Source of the DNA: Methylotenera sp.
Lineage (GTDB): Bacteria; Pseudomonadota; Gammaproteobacteria; Burkholderiales; Methylophilaceae
DNA: 64,000 nucleotides
Assembly (NCBI GenBank): GCA_030682715.1
Contig: JAUXNQ010000012.1
Span: 25,177-89,176, forward strand
Reading direction: 5' to 3'
A program made the translations under genes and the position numbers. Of this stretch, positions 46,498 through 55,882 are shown piece by piece. The stretch's first letter is position 1. Each line of letters begins with the position of its first letter. The notes under the pieces are model-generated. The model ran no database searches. It had not been told where the DNA came from and saw only the letters and a list, made by a program, of their open reading frames with translations.

Positions 46498-48801
46498 TTA
46501 AGAGCCTATCTTTGGTAGGCCCCATTCAATAATGTTGGAATCCTTGCCCTTTTTTTGTGTTGGCTTTTCATCAATTTTTGTTGGCGTGTTTTCTTCGGAA
46601 TCTGCTTCGTCAGGATAGGCATCTAGTGGAAAGTGAAGCTCCTCTGCCATTTCTTGATTGTCGTCATCCTTTTCTAAAATATCTTGTTTTATGTCTTGAG
46701 GGATATCCGTGTTGTCAGCCTCATCCTTCAGTACTGGTGCGACTAGTGTCTGCGCATCAGTTTCAATATGATCATCAAAGTCTACGAGCATGTCTACATC
46801 ATAGGACGGCACTTTCTGAAAAGGAGAATTTTCAAATTGTGAGAGGGTCTCTTCTTTGGTTAGCTTGTTTAGTTTGGTCGGCTCTGGTGTGTCAAGAAAA
46901 GAGGCCGCCATAAAGTCATCATCAATGATTGCACTGTTGCTTGGTTTTTCTGTGATTTCGGTTGGTGAAGCTTGGTCAAAAGGCATGTCGTTGCCAAAGG
47001 CGGCTTTATTAAATGCTAAGTTATCTAAATTAGTGCCAGCTGGTGTGCTTTCAACCTCGCTGACGAGTTTTGCGGCGGTGGCCCGATAAAGTGCGCGTTG
47101 ACTAGTGGTGACGCCAGTATTCAGTAGTTCGGCTATTTTTTTTAGAAAGAACAGTTCTTCAAAATTATTGGCTGAGAAACCTTCTGCTGGTTGTGCATGG
47201 CGGTCGTAAATTAAATCATTTAAAAACTTAACTGCAAACGGCGAGCCCCAAACACCTTCCAGTCTGGCAACGATATTTGAAAAGTCCTCAATCGAAGAGG
47301 TATCTTCACTTTTAGCATCAGAATGGTTTGGAACTCTGATGTTATAGTATTTTTTGGCCTCAATCGTAGTGGCTTCATATTCGGCCTCTGTACCTTCGGT
47401 TGCAATAAGTGACAATAATTTAAGCCAAATCTTAGGCGACTCTGTAGGGAAGTCATTCAAATGGTTTTGTAATAACTGAATCGCCAGTAATGGGCGTTCA
47501 TGCTCTATAAAAACATCTGCATTGTCGATGATGCTGTCATGCTCGTCACTCACATACTCAGTGAATGATAGCGTGCTGGGTCTAGGAGACTCTATTTTTT
47601 CTTGATCATCGAGAAACGATGCTGAAAAGTTATTATTCCTAGTCTGTTTGTTATCAGGTGCTGGCTGTATGGTCGTTGTAGAAAAGGTTGGCTCATTTTC
47701 ACCGAGTTCAGTGTTGAGCCCAGTGTGTTCAGTATCAAGCCAGCTCGGCTCTTGTTTGATTAAGCGCTTGCTGATAAAGGTGCGGTGCAACCATGTAAGC
47801 AAGGCAATCAATGAAGCGACGCCCATGGCGATAAAAAAGTAATCTAGCCAACTGGATTTCTGATTCTCTAACTCAGTTTTGGCAAGCGTAGCCTCATTCC
47901 TTAGTTGAGTATTTTGAGCTTGTAGGTTGATAATCTGCTTTTCTAAGTGCGTTAACCGATTGGTCATGACAGTTACTTCATCCATCATTTCAGTACTATC
48001 AATCGGAGCAACCGATAGGGTGCGGTCAAGGTCAATTTGTCTCTCAAATTTGAGGCCTAGTTTTGTTTGCCCGCCCAATGCATCTGTTACCTGACTACCG
48101 CCAGAAATGCTTAGGTACGGCTTGCTAGAATTGTTGGGTTTGATTGGCGCTACAAGCTCACTATTGTTGTTATTAGATGTTGCTGGGGTTGATTTGGCTG
48201 AACTTTGTTGCTTGCCTACATAGGCCTCCATTATTTTTTGATCAGTAGTAGAGGGTGAATTGGCTAGGCGCTTCTTTGAGTTTCGCTTTGCGCTAGCTTG
48301 TGGTTTGCTAGTGCTATTGTTAATTGAGTCAACGGTAGTCGTGTTGTTATATGGGCTAACCGTATTCGCTTTATCGATAGCTTCCGCAGGCTGTCTACTA
48401 ATGCCGCTGGGTTGAGTGCTGTTACCAGCGTTAGTGAGCATTTCACTGTGATAAGGTGCTGGGTCTAATAATAAAACGTAATCACGAATAAGTTGGGGTT
48501 CGCAACTATATGAGACGCGTAGGCTTACAATTGGCTCGGTAATCACTGATTGTGTCGTGATGGTGAGTTGATAGCCATCTTTATATGGCGCTAATGTAGA
48601 GAATGCCTTTCTAAAAGCAGATGCTTCATTATTGTCTGTAATCGTAAAGCAATTAGAATCTGGTGATTTTTCGACGTCAGTGACATTTAATTTAACAATC
48701 AGAGGCTCACCTAAATATGATTTAAGCGTAGCGTCTCCAACGCTCAGGGCGAAGCACGCGTTAGCATAGATGGCTAAAATAAGGGATATGAATAGTCTCA
48801 A
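46498..48801 (-). CDS. FimV-like membrane protein
   Basis: A 767-residue protein resembling FimV/TspA, which promote type IV pilus assembly and polar signalling. The signal peptide (residues 1-19) is followed by LSVGDATLKSYLGEPLIVKLNV, the FimV N-terminal domain. A long Ser/Asn/Thr-rich linker, a short coiled-coil (residues 260-315, LEKQIINLQAQNTQLRNEA), a single membrane helix near residue 320, and a large acidic cytoplasmic domain follow. No LysM domain is visible and the classical C-terminal FimV repeat is not obvious. No other pilus gene is nearby. Function is inferred from the N-terminal domain. Confidence 0.8.
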   Translation of the reverse strand: MRLFISLILAIYANACFALSVGDATLKSYLGEPLIVKLNVTDVEKSPDSNCFTITDNNEASAFRKAFSTLAPYKDGYQLTITTQSVITEPIVSLRVSYSCEPQLIRDYVLLLDPAPYHSEMLTNAGNSTQPSGISRQPAEAIDKANTVSPYNNTTTVDSINNSTSKPQASAKRNSKKRLANSPSTTDQKIMEAYVGKQQSSAKSTPATSNNNNSELVAPIKPNNSSKPYLSISGGSQVTDALGGQTKLGLKFERQIDLDRTLSVAPIDSTEMMDEVTVMTNRLTHLEKQIINLQAQNTQLRNEATLAKTELENQKSSWLDYFFIAMGVASLIALLTWLHRTFISKRLIKQEPSWLDTEHTGLNTELGENEPTFSTTTIQPAPDNKQTRNNNFSASFLDDQEKIESPRPSTLSFTEYVSDEHDSIIDNADVFIEHERPLLAIQLLQNHLNDFPTESPKIWLKLLSLIATEGTEAEYEATTIEAKKYYNIRVPNHSDAKSEDTSSIEDFSNIVARLEGVWGSPFAVKFLNDLIYDRHAQPAEGFSANNFEELFFLKKIAELLNTGVTTSQRALYRATAAKLVSEVESTPAGTNLDNLAFNKAAFGNDMPFDQASPTEITEKPSNSAIIDDDFMAASFLDTPEPTKLNKLTKEETLSQFENSPFQKVPSYDVDMLVDFDDHIETDAQTLVAPVLKDEADNTDIPQDIKQDILEKDDDNQEMAEELHFPLDAYPDEADSEENTPTKIDEKPTQKKGKDSNIIEWGLPKIGS

Positions 48802-49142
48802 AATATGTTTGTTTTCAAATTGTTATACTAAATTTTGATTGCATTGTTAGTCTGGTCTGTTAGAATCTAATTCTTGCTTAGCTTGCTATGGTGAAACCAT
48901 TGTAAATCAATACTACTTTACCATAAATAAAAAGCACAATTCATGCCAATAGGTATTGGTATGAATACCGAATAATTATATGGTATGTAAATTGTTCGGT
49001 ATAGTTCATAAAGCATATGGTTGCAAGTTGGTAATAAACTTAAAAAATATTAAGTCGATAGTGTAATACTGTTTGACAAAACATATTTCTTTAGCATAAA
49101 ATCCGCCTCTTAATTTTTTTAGCTCATAGTATTGGTAACACA
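48802..49142. other. 341-base divergent intergenic region, fimV-like/rplM
   Basis: An AT-rich region with nested inverted repeats: GGTATT-GGTATG-AATACC at 48952-48969 or nearby, and ATACCGAA paired with TTCGGTAT about 22 bases further on. The rplM promoter lies at its right end. No gene is seen. Confidence 0.5.
49073..49102 (+). promoter_or_regulatory. Promoter of rplM-rpsI
   Basis: TTGACA at 49073-49078 and TAAAAT at 49097-49102 are 18 bases apart, and the rplM start follows 41 bases later. The -35 is a perfect consensus, as expected for a ribosomal protein operon. Confidence 0.8.
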
Positions 49143-49571
49143 ATGAAAACCTTTTCAGCAAAATCACACGAAGTGAAGCGCGATTGGTTTGTGGTTGATG
49201 CCACAGACCTAGTGCTAGGCCGTCTAGCTAGCGCAGTTGCACACCGTTTACGCGGCAAACATAAAACAATTTATACGCCTCACGTTGATACAGGTGATTA
49301 TATAGTTGTTATTAATGCCGACAAATTAAAAGTAACTGGTAATAAAGCAGATGGTAAGCTTTACCATAGCCACTCTGGTTACCCAGGCGGCATCAGCACA
49401 ACAACATTCTCTAAAATGCAAGATCGTTTCCCAGGTCGCGCTTTAGAAAAAGCGGTTAAAGGCATGTTGCCTAAAGGTCCTTTAGGCTATGCAATGATCA
49501 AAAAAATGAAGGTTTATGCAGGTAGTGAGCATGACCACGCGGCACAACAACCACAACCATTGACCATCTAA
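49143..49571 (+). CDS. rplM: 50S ribosomal protein L13
   Basis: A 142-residue L13. The start [20 protein letters not shown] is family-typical, and [22 protein letters not shown] and the C-terminal [16 protein letters not shown] are clear. It comes nine bases before rpsI in the usual pair, from a strong sigma-70 promoter. Confidence 0.98.
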   Translation: MKTFSAKSHEVKRDWFVVDATDLVLGRLASAVAHRLRGKHKTIYTPHVDTGDYIVVINADKLKVTGNKADGKLYHSHSGYPGGISTTTFSKMQDRFPGRALEKAVKGMLPKGPLGYAMIKKMKVYAGSEHDHAAQQPQPLTI

Positions 49572-49580
49572 GGATAAAAA

Positions 49581-49973
49581 ATGATCGGTAAATACAATTA
49601 TGGTACGGGTCGCCGCAAAAGTTCTGTAGCGCGCGTATTCTTAAAATCAGGTAAAGGTAACATCATTGTTAATGACAAGCCAGTTGATGAGTACTTTTCA
49701 CGCGTGACATCACGCATGATTTTGCGTCAACCTTTAGAGTTAACAAACAACACAGCTAGTTTCGACATCATGGTTAACGTAATCGGTGGCGGTGAGTCTG
49801 GTCAAGCCGGTGCTGTTCGTCACGGTATCACACGTGCTTTGATCGACTTTGATGCTACATTGAAAAGTGCATTGTCACACGCTGGTTTCGTGACTCGTGA
49901 TGCACGTGAAGTTGAGCGTAAAAAAGTTGGTCTACGCAAAGCGCGTCGTCGTAAACAATTCTCTAAACGCTAA
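49581..49973 (+). CDS. rpsI: 30S ribosomal protein S9
   Basis: A 130-residue S9. [34 protein letters not shown] and the basic C-terminus ending RKQFSKR are diagnostic; the tail reaches the ribosomal P site. AAGGATAAAA precedes the start. A terminator follows about 30 bases after the stop. Confidence 0.98.
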   Translation: MIGKYNYGTGRRKSSVARVFLKSGKGNIIVNDKPVDEYFSRVTSRMILRQPLELTNNTASFDIMVNVIGGGESGQAGAVRHGITRALIDFDATLKSALSHAGFVTRDAREVERKKVGLRKARRRKQFSKR

Positions 49974-50004
49974 TACGTTAAACGCTATTTGGCGGTTGAA
50001 TTTG

Positions 50005-50031
50005 AAAAAGGTCGCTTTGGCGGCCTTTTTT
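50005..50031 (+). terminator. Terminator of rplM-rpsI
   Basis: AAAAAGGTCGC pairs with GCGGCCTTTTT (one T-G wobble) around TTTG, followed by further T residues. Confidence 0.88.
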
Positions 50032-50090
50032 ATTGGATGAAAAAGATAGAGCGCTTATAATCGGAACACTTGGTCAATTAATTAAACAAA

Positions 50091-51143
50091 ATGGCATCTA
50101 AGAAAATTAAAATAGGTATTGTAGGTGGCACTGGATACACAGGTGTTGAGTTGTTGCGCCTGTTGGCAATGCACCCACACGCAGAGTTAACGGTAATTAC
50201 CTCACGAGGTGAGGCTGGGTTGCCAGTTGCAGATATGTTTCCTAGTTTACGTGGCTATGTTGATTTGGCATTTTCTGATCCAGCAACGGCAAATTTAAGT
50301 GCATGTGATGTGGTGTTCTTTGCTACGCCACATGGTGTTGCGATGAGTCAGGCACAAGCGTTGTTAGATGCCAACGTTAAAGTCATTGATCTGGCAGCAG
50401 ATTTCCGTTTGCAAGATACGGATGTTTTTGAAAAATGGTACAAAATGCCACATAGCTGCCCAGATATTTTAGGTGATGCTGTTTATGGGATACCTGAGTT
50501 ATATCGTGAAAACATTAAGACAGCTAAAGTAATTGGTAACCCAGGATGTTATCCAACGACAGTGCTATTAGGTTTAGCACCGTTACTTGAGCAGGGTTAT
50601 ATTGATTTTTCAGCGCCGATTGTGGCTGATGCTAAGTCAGGTGTTTCAGGCGCGGGCAGAAAAGCTGAAGTGGCTACTTTGTTTGCAGAAGCTAGTGATA
50701 GTATGAAGGCATATGGCGTGGCTGGACATCGTCATCATCCAGAGATTCATGCACAACTTACGCAATTGGCAGGCGCTGATGTGCAGTTTATATTTGTGCC
50801 GCATTTAATACCGATGATACGTGGCATGCTTTCAACTATTTACGTTAAACTGACCGATGTCGGTAACACGATAGATTTACAAGCTTTGTATGAGCAACGT
50901 TATCAGCATGAGCGTTTTGTAGATGTGATGCCAGCAGGTGCTTTGCCAGAAACACGCTCAGTACGTGGTTCAAACCAATTACGTATTGCATTGCATAAAC
51001 AGCAAGCGACTGGTTACTTAACCTTAGTGGTGGTGCAGGATAATTTGGTAAAAGGGGCTGCTGGGCAGGCTGTGCAAAATATGAATATCATGTTTGATCT
51101 TGATGAGCGCAGCGGTTTAGAAGTTTTACCGTTGTTACCTTGA
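50091..51143 (+). CDS. argC: N-acetyl-gamma-glutamyl-phosphate reductase
   Basis: Reduces N-acetylglutamyl phosphate in arginine synthesis. The 350 residues carry the NADP loop [17 protein letters not shown]. The catalytic Cys sits in [16 protein letters not shown] and the His in [18 protein letters not shown] and [13 protein letters not shown] complete the active site. It is separated from rpsI by a terminator and starts its own unit with the small gene that follows four bases later. Confidence 0.97.
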   Translation: MASKKIKIGIVGGTGYTGVELLRLLAMHPHAELTVITSRGEAGLPVADMFPSLRGYVDLAFSDPATANLSACDVVFFATPHGVAMSQAQALLDANVKVIDLAADFRLQDTDVFEKWYKMPHSCPDILGDAVYGIPELYRENIKTAKVIGNPGCYPTTVLLGLAPLLEQGYIDFSAPIVADAKSGVSGAGRKAEVATLFAEASDSMKAYGVAGHRHHPEIHAQLTQLAGADVQFIFVPHLIPMIRGMLSTIYVKLTDVGNTIDLQALYEQRYQHERFVDVMPAGALPETRSVRGSNQLRIALHKQQATGYLTLVVVQDNLVKGAAGQAVQNMNIMFDLDERSGLEVLPLLP

Positions 51144-51147
51144 TGAA

Positions 51148-51498
51148 ATGAAGCCTGTTCACCGTAGAATTCGTCGTCATTTTGGATTAACTGCTAAACA
51201 GGTCGCAGTGCGGTCTAAACGTCCGTGGTATTTTCAGCTAGGAGCTACGTTGTTATTTATAGGGCTTGGCTATTTAATTGCTTATTGGCAATTTGCGACA
51301 GGTAGCGATAGTTTACGGCAGGCCTTGCTTGATAATCAGGCGCTGAACACAAAAGTGATTCAAGTCGAGCGGCAGTTGCAGATCGAGCAGGCCGTGCAGA
51401 GTGTGCTAACTAAAGAGTTGCGTGAAGTTCAAGATGAAAATATTCATATTAAAGAAGATTTAGCTTTTTATAAGAATATGACCAATGGTAAGAGGTAG
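51148..51498 (+). CDS. Small coiled-coil membrane protein (DUF6776-type)
   Basis: A 116-residue protein with a basic N-terminus (HRRIRRHFGL), one membrane helix (residues 32-48, LGATLLFIGLGYLIAYW) and a C-terminal coiled coil of about 60 residues rich in Gln, Glu and Leu. It lies between argC and bactofilin in betaproteobacteria, and I believe it corresponds to DUF6776. A divisome- or envelope-associated role is plausible but not shown. Confidence 0.8.
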   Translation: MKPVHRRIRRHFGLTAKQVAVRSKRPWYFQLGATLLFIGLGYLIAYWQFATGSDSLRQALLDNQALNTKVIQVERQLQIEQAVQSVLTKELREVQDENIHIKEDLAFYKNMTNGKR

Positions 51499-51574
51499 TA
51501 AATATTATTTTATGTTGTTGTCCCATGAGTAGTAGTTGCCTGCAAGTAAGCTACCAAAGTTTAGAGGATTTAAG

Positions 51575-51946
51575 ATGTTTTTTAAAAAAAGTAATCGCGT
51601 TCAAAATACGATAGACACTTTAATTGGCGTGGGCACACGTATTGAAGGTAACATTCATTTTTTAGGTGGTTTACGCATTGATGGCACCGTCATTGGCGCA
51701 GTTACTGAACCTAATGATCAACCTAGCACACTAATACTTAGTGAATTGGGGCGTATAGAAGGGGCAATTACTGCTTCAAAAATGGTGATTAATGGCACTG
51801 TGATAGGTCCAGTAAAAGCTACTCAGTTTATTGAGTTGCAAACCAAAGCGCGCGTTACTGGTGATGTTTATTACAACACCCTTGAAATGCACACAGGCGC
51901 GGTGATTGAAGGAAAGCTGATTTATTTAGACGATAACGCAGAATAA
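51575..51946 (+). CDS. Bactofilin
   Basis: A polymer-forming cytoskeletal protein. The beta-helix core has repeats such as GTRIEGNIHFLGGLRIDGTVIGAV, in pieces, with the Ile/Gly/Thr pattern of bactofilins. The start used is ATG at 51575 with AGAGGA upstream, giving MFFKKSNR; a TTG 39 bases earlier lacks such support. A short basic N-terminus and an acidic C-terminus frame the core. The neighbours are the coiled-coil gene and erpA. It probably scaffolds cell-envelope enzymes. Confidence 0.92.
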   Translation: MFFKKSNRVQNTIDTLIGVGTRIEGNIHFLGGLRIDGTVIGAVTEPNDQPSTLILSELGRIEGAITASKMVINGTVIGPVKATQFIELQTKARVTGDVYYNTLEMHTGAVIEGKLIYLDDNAE

Positions 51947-52038
51947 ACTAAAGCTTAAAAGCATTTGCTATTGAAATTCATTGCGTTAGGTCGCATATAT
52001 TAGTAATAGATATTTAATTGAAATCTTAGGAGTACACC

Positions 52039-52404
52039 ATGAGTACAGTTGCAGAAGTTCAGGAATTAGACATTCCCTCACCTTTAGTTTTTACCGATAA
52101 TGCGGCTAAAAAGGTGAAAGAGTTAATTGAGGAAGAAGGTTCACCAGATCTTAAATTACGAGTTTTTGTAAGTGGTGGCGGTTGTTCAGGCTTTCAATAC
52201 GGCTTTACTTTTGAAGAAGAAGTGAACGACGATGACACTCAAGTGCAAAAAGACAGCGTAACGTTGTTAATTGACCCGATGAGCCTACAGTACTTGATGG
52301 GCGCAGAGATTGATTACCAAGACAGCTTACAGGGTTCACAATTTGTAATTCGTAATCCAAATGCACAAACAACTTGCGGTTGTGGCTCATCGTTCTCTGC
52401 TTAA
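52039..52404 (+). CDS. erpA: Iron-sulfur cluster insertion protein ErpA
   Basis: A 121-residue A-type carrier that passes Fe-S clusters to apoproteins. The three conserved cysteines are in [12 protein letters not shown] and [28 protein letters not shown] is the family core. AGGAGT lies upstream of the ATG. Confidence 0.96.
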   Translation: MSTVAEVQELDIPSPLVFTDNAAKKVKELIEEEGSPDLKLRVFVSGGGCSGFQYGFTFEEEVNDDDTQVQKDSVTLLIDPMSLQYLMGAEIDYQDSLQGSQFVIRNPNAQTTCGCGSSFSA

Positions 52405-52709
52405 AATTTAATTAAACGCAAATTTACACGCTTGTGTTAACTTGATTGCTCATAAATGTGAGCATTCGGTTGACTGAGCGTGTTTGTTTATCTACAGTGC
52501 TAATAGATTGCAGTTTGCATTCAACAGAACGAGAGTTTCCGTGTTGTGCAAGTGGCATAGTCTAGTAGTAACTGGTGTTGAGTAATATTCAGCACGCAAA
52601 TAATAATACTAAGCACGTTATTAATGATCCGAGTATCTTAATCCCGTTAACCTCAGTTCTTAAGGTATGAAAATTTAATTGCACATGATATTTTTGATTG
52701 ATCTATGCA
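52405..52709. other. 305-base intergenic region before the mrp operon
   Basis: No gene is seen. A small hairpin TGCTCA-TAAATG-TGAGCA at 52447-52464 may end erpA transcription weakly. The remaining sequence is AT-rich and should hold the mrp promoter, but no clear -35/-10 pair stands out. Confidence 0.4.
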
Positions 52710-55514
52710 ATGATTGAAAGCGTATCTTTGCCTATATTGTTGCCTTTAGCGCTTTTCATTGCAGTTTCTGGCGTATCTTTGCCTTTAATGGTAGAGCGCT
52801 ACGGCAGAAAAGCAGCTGCTATTGCGGCAGGTGCTGTCATGGCATTGTGTCTAGCATCGCTTGCGCCACTTTTTTCTAGCGCAATTAGTGGGCAAACTGT
52901 CATTGCACATTTTGACTGGTTGCCAAGTTTTGGTCTGAATCTATCATTCCGCCTTGATGGCTTAGGCATGTTATTCTCGATACTAATTCTGGGTATTGGC
53001 ATACTCGTTGTTTTGTATGCTCACTATTATTTACCAGAGGATGACAAGTTAGGGCGTTTTTACGCACTATTGCTACTGTTCATGTCTGCAATGCTGGGGG
53101 TTGTGCTTTCAGAAAATCTACTCATGATGGTGGTGTTCTGGGAAGTAACCAGCCTCTCATCATTTTTGTTGATTGCTTATAAATCAGCATCGCATGAGTC
53201 TAGAATTGCGGCGAGGATGGCGTTAGTCGTCACAGGTGCTGGTGGTTTAGCTTTTCTCGCAGGTGTTCTGCTGTTAGGCCATGTTGTGGGTAGTTATGAG
53301 CTGACAGATGTCATTGCAGCCGCAACGCAAATAAAAGCAGACCCGTTATATCCAACGATTCTTACTTTGGTGTTGCTAGGGGCTTTTACTAAGTCGGCAC
53401 AATTCCCATTTCATTTTTGGTTACCTAATGCAATGGTGGCTCCAACGCCTGTTTCTGCATATCTACATTCGGCTACGATGGTTAAAGCCGGTGTATTTTT
53501 ACTTGCCCGGTTTTATCCTGTGCTTTCAGGTACTGATGCATGGTTGTTTAGTGTGAGTGCAGTCGGTGGAATTACTTTGGTTTATGGTGCTTATCTGGCA
53601 ATGTATCGTAATGACTTTAAAGGCTTACTGGCTTACTCAACGATTAGCCATCTTGGTTTAACAACCTTGCTTTTTGGTTTAAGTACACCCATGTCTGTGG
53701 TTGCAGCGGTATTCCATATTATCAATCACGCAATATTTAAAGCATCGCTCTTTATGGCTGCAGGTATTATTGACCATGAATGCGGCTCACGTGACATGCG
53801 GCGAGTCAATGGTTTGTTTAAGATGATGCCTATCACGGCAACGTTAGCGATGCTCGCAGCAGGCTCAATGGCTGGCGTGCCGTTGCTCAATGGTTTTTTA
53901 AGCAAAGAAATGTTCTTTACTGAGTCTATTGTGTTTCAAGGATTTGGGAATTCACATTGGATTTTGCCCATATTTGCCACCATTGCTGGTGTATTAGCAG
54001 TGGCTTACTCAGTGCGGTTTATTCATGATGTATTCTTCAATGGAGAACCTGTTGATTTGCCGCGTCAGCCTCATGAGCCGCCACGTTGGATGCGTGTGCC
54101 AGTAGAAGTGTTGGTCGTGTTGTGTCTGCTTGTCGGCATCTTTCCTGCTTGGTCTGTAGGCGCCTTATTGGCATCTGCTACAGGGGCTACTTTGCAATCT
54201 CCCTTGCCTGTGTATGATTTAAAAATATGGCATGGATTTAACCTTGCATTCTTGATGAGCTTGATCGCGCTGGCTGGCGGTGTTGGTCTATATATGATGC
54301 GCAGTACGTTGATGCGTTGGAACGATCAATTGCCAACGATTAGTAGTCGAACATTTTTTGAGCGGGCGTATCAAAACTTGGCGGCTTATGCTGAAAAGAT
54401 TTTATTAATTATGGACAATGGATCATTACAGCGTTACATGGCCGTGTTCTTTTTGTTTGTGTTCATTTATGGCGCTTGGGCGTTTATTAGTGGCGATAGT
54501 ATGGTGAACGCAGTTTCGCTATTGCCATTGGATATTGCCAGTGGCATCGCCTTTTTTGCATTAGCATTAGGCGCGCTGGGTGCAGTATTTATGCATCATC
54601 GCCGTTTGTTAAGCATTGTTTTGGTTGGTATTGTGGGGCTGGTTGTTGCCTTGATCTTTGTGCGATTCTCAGCCCCAGATTTAGCATTGACTCAACTTTC
54701 AGTTGAAGTTGTTACCACGGTGCTGATGTTGCTTGCCTTACATTATTTGCCGCAATCTACGCCGAAAGAGTCGTCTAAGACTCGTGTATCGCGAGATGTT
54801 TTGCTTGCGCTTGGTATTGGTTTGGGCATGGCCTTTGTAAGCTTTGAGCTGTTGACCAGCTCTTTTAGTACCATTTCTGATTTCTATCTTCAGCAGTCAG
54901 TACCTGGTGGTGGAGGCAGTAATGTCGTGAATGTCATTTTGGTGGATTTCCGTGGTTTTGATACATTGGGTGAAATTACGGTGTTGGCAATGGCCGCCTT
55001 GGGAACCCATGCTTTACTGAATCAATTGCATCTGATGCAGCCTATGTCAGATATTGCGGGCCAATTATGGGCGGAGGATGCTCATCCCTTATTTCTGAAA
55101 ATGTTAATGCGGCCATTGTTGCCATTAGCTTTAGCGGTAGCCGTCTATATCTTTTTAAGAGGACATAATTTGCCTGGCGGAGGTTTTGTTGCTGGGTTAG
55201 TCACAGGCGTTGCGTTGATTTTGCAGTCTTTGGCTGGCGGTTTTGCATTCGCAGAAGATAGGCTACCAAAGTCATATCCACCTATTTTAGGCTTGGGGCT
55301 GGCGATGGCTGCAGGCGTGGGCTTGATAAGCTGGTTTTTTGTACGACCTTTTCTCACCAGTGCGCATGGACATATTGAAATTCCACTGGTTGGAGACATT
55401 GAGCTAGCCTCCGTGATTATTTTTGATTTAGGGGTTTATTTGGTCGTAGTGGCAACGGTTCTGCTGATTTTAACTGAACTGGGCCGAATAAATATGAAAG
55501 GAGCACGCGTCTGA
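52710..55514 (+). CDS. mrpA: Mrp Na+/H+ antiporter subunit A, fused to the MrpB domain
   Basis: The large proton-channel subunit of the Mrp complex, related to NuoL of complex I. About 20 or more hydrophobic segments are seen. The antiporter core has HSATMVKAGVFLLARFYP and IINHAIFKASLFMAAG, with the expected Lys and His residues. The C-terminal 150 residues (FVRFSAPDLALTQLSVEVV through FLRGHNLPGGGFVAGLV) correspond to MrpA tail and MrpB, so this is the six-gene form. The ATG at 52710 is preferred over a TTG at 52698. It overlaps mrpC by one base. Confidence 0.93.
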   Translation: MIESVSLPILLPLALFIAVSGVSLPLMVERYGRKAAAIAAGAVMALCLASLAPLFSSAISGQTVIAHFDWLPSFGLNLSFRLDGLGMLFSILILGIGILVVLYAHYYLPEDDKLGRFYALLLLFMSAMLGVVLSENLLMMVVFWEVTSLSSFLLIAYKSASHESRIAARMALVVTGAGGLAFLAGVLLLGHVVGSYELTDVIAAATQIKADPLYPTILTLVLLGAFTKSAQFPFHFWLPNAMVAPTPVSAYLHSATMVKAGVFLLARFYPVLSGTDAWLFSVSAVGGITLVYGAYLAMYRNDFKGLLAYSTISHLGLTTLLFGLSTPMSVVAAVFHIINHAIFKASLFMAAGIIDHECGSRDMRRVNGLFKMMPITATLAMLAAGSMAGVPLLNGFLSKEMFFTESIVFQGFGNSHWILPIFATIAGVLAVAYSVRFIHDVFFNGEPVDLPRQPHEPPRWMRVPVEVLVVLCLLVGIFPAWSVGALLASATGATLQSPLPVYDLKIWHGFNLAFLMSLIALAGGVGLYMMRSTLMRWNDQLPTISSRTFFERAYQNLAAYAEKILLIMDNGSLQRYMAVFFLFVFIYGAWAFISGDSMVNAVSLLPLDIASGIAFFALALGALGAVFMHHRRLLSIVLVGIVGLVVALIFVRFSAPDLALTQLSVEVVTTVLMLLALHYLPQSTPKESSKTRVSRDVLLALGIGLGMAFVSFELLTSSFSTISDFYLQQSVPGGGGSNVVNVILVDFRGFDTLGEITVLAMAALGTHALLNQLHLMQPMSDIAGQLWAEDAHPLFLKMLMRPLLPLALAVAVYIFLRGHNLPGGGFVAGLVTGVALILQSLAGGFAFAEDRLPKSYPPILGLGLAMAAGVGLISWFFVRPFLTSAHGHIEIPLVGDIELASVIIFDLGVYLVVVATVLLILTELGRINMKGARV

Positions 55515-55882
55515 TGGAGGCAATATTAGCAATTGCAATTGGCTTATTATTCGGATGCGGTGTTTACCTCATGTTGCGTGCACGCACGTTCCCAGTGATT
55601 ATTGGATTAACGCTCATGTCTTATGCTGTTAACTTGTTTCTTTTTGCCAGCGGCAGGCTGATGGTAAATGCGCCCCCAATCATCAGTGCTGATGTTGCGC
55701 GTTATACCGATCCTATTCCTCAGGCATTGGTGCTGACTGCTATTGTCATTGGTTTCGGCATGACTGCATATATTGTGACACTGGCATTGCGCGGTCTGTC
55801 AGAGTCTGGCGATGATCATGTCGATATGTTAGAAAAATCAACCGACCAAGCATCTAATCAATTACCAAAGCGCAATCTATGA
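55514..55882 (+). CDS. mrpC: Mrp antiporter subunit C
   Basis: A 122-residue NuoK-like membrane subunit with three helices. FGCGVYLMLRARTFPVIIGL and the later DPIPQALVLTAIVIGFGMTA are family signatures. A polar tail after residue 95 is longer than the NuoK type. It overlaps mrpA by one base and mrpD by four, so translation is coupled. Confidence 0.93.
   Translation: MEAILAIAIGLLFGCGVYLMLRARTFPVIIGLTLMSYAVNLFLFASGRLMVNAPPIISADVARYTDPIPQALVLTAIVIGFGMTAYIVTLALRGLSESGDDHVDMLEKSTDQASNQLPKRNL

Noticed and set aside
46557..47089. Plus-strand frames opposite the FimV-like gene
   Set aside because: The composition is that of antisense to an acidic, low-complexity protein, with no supporting binding site or family.
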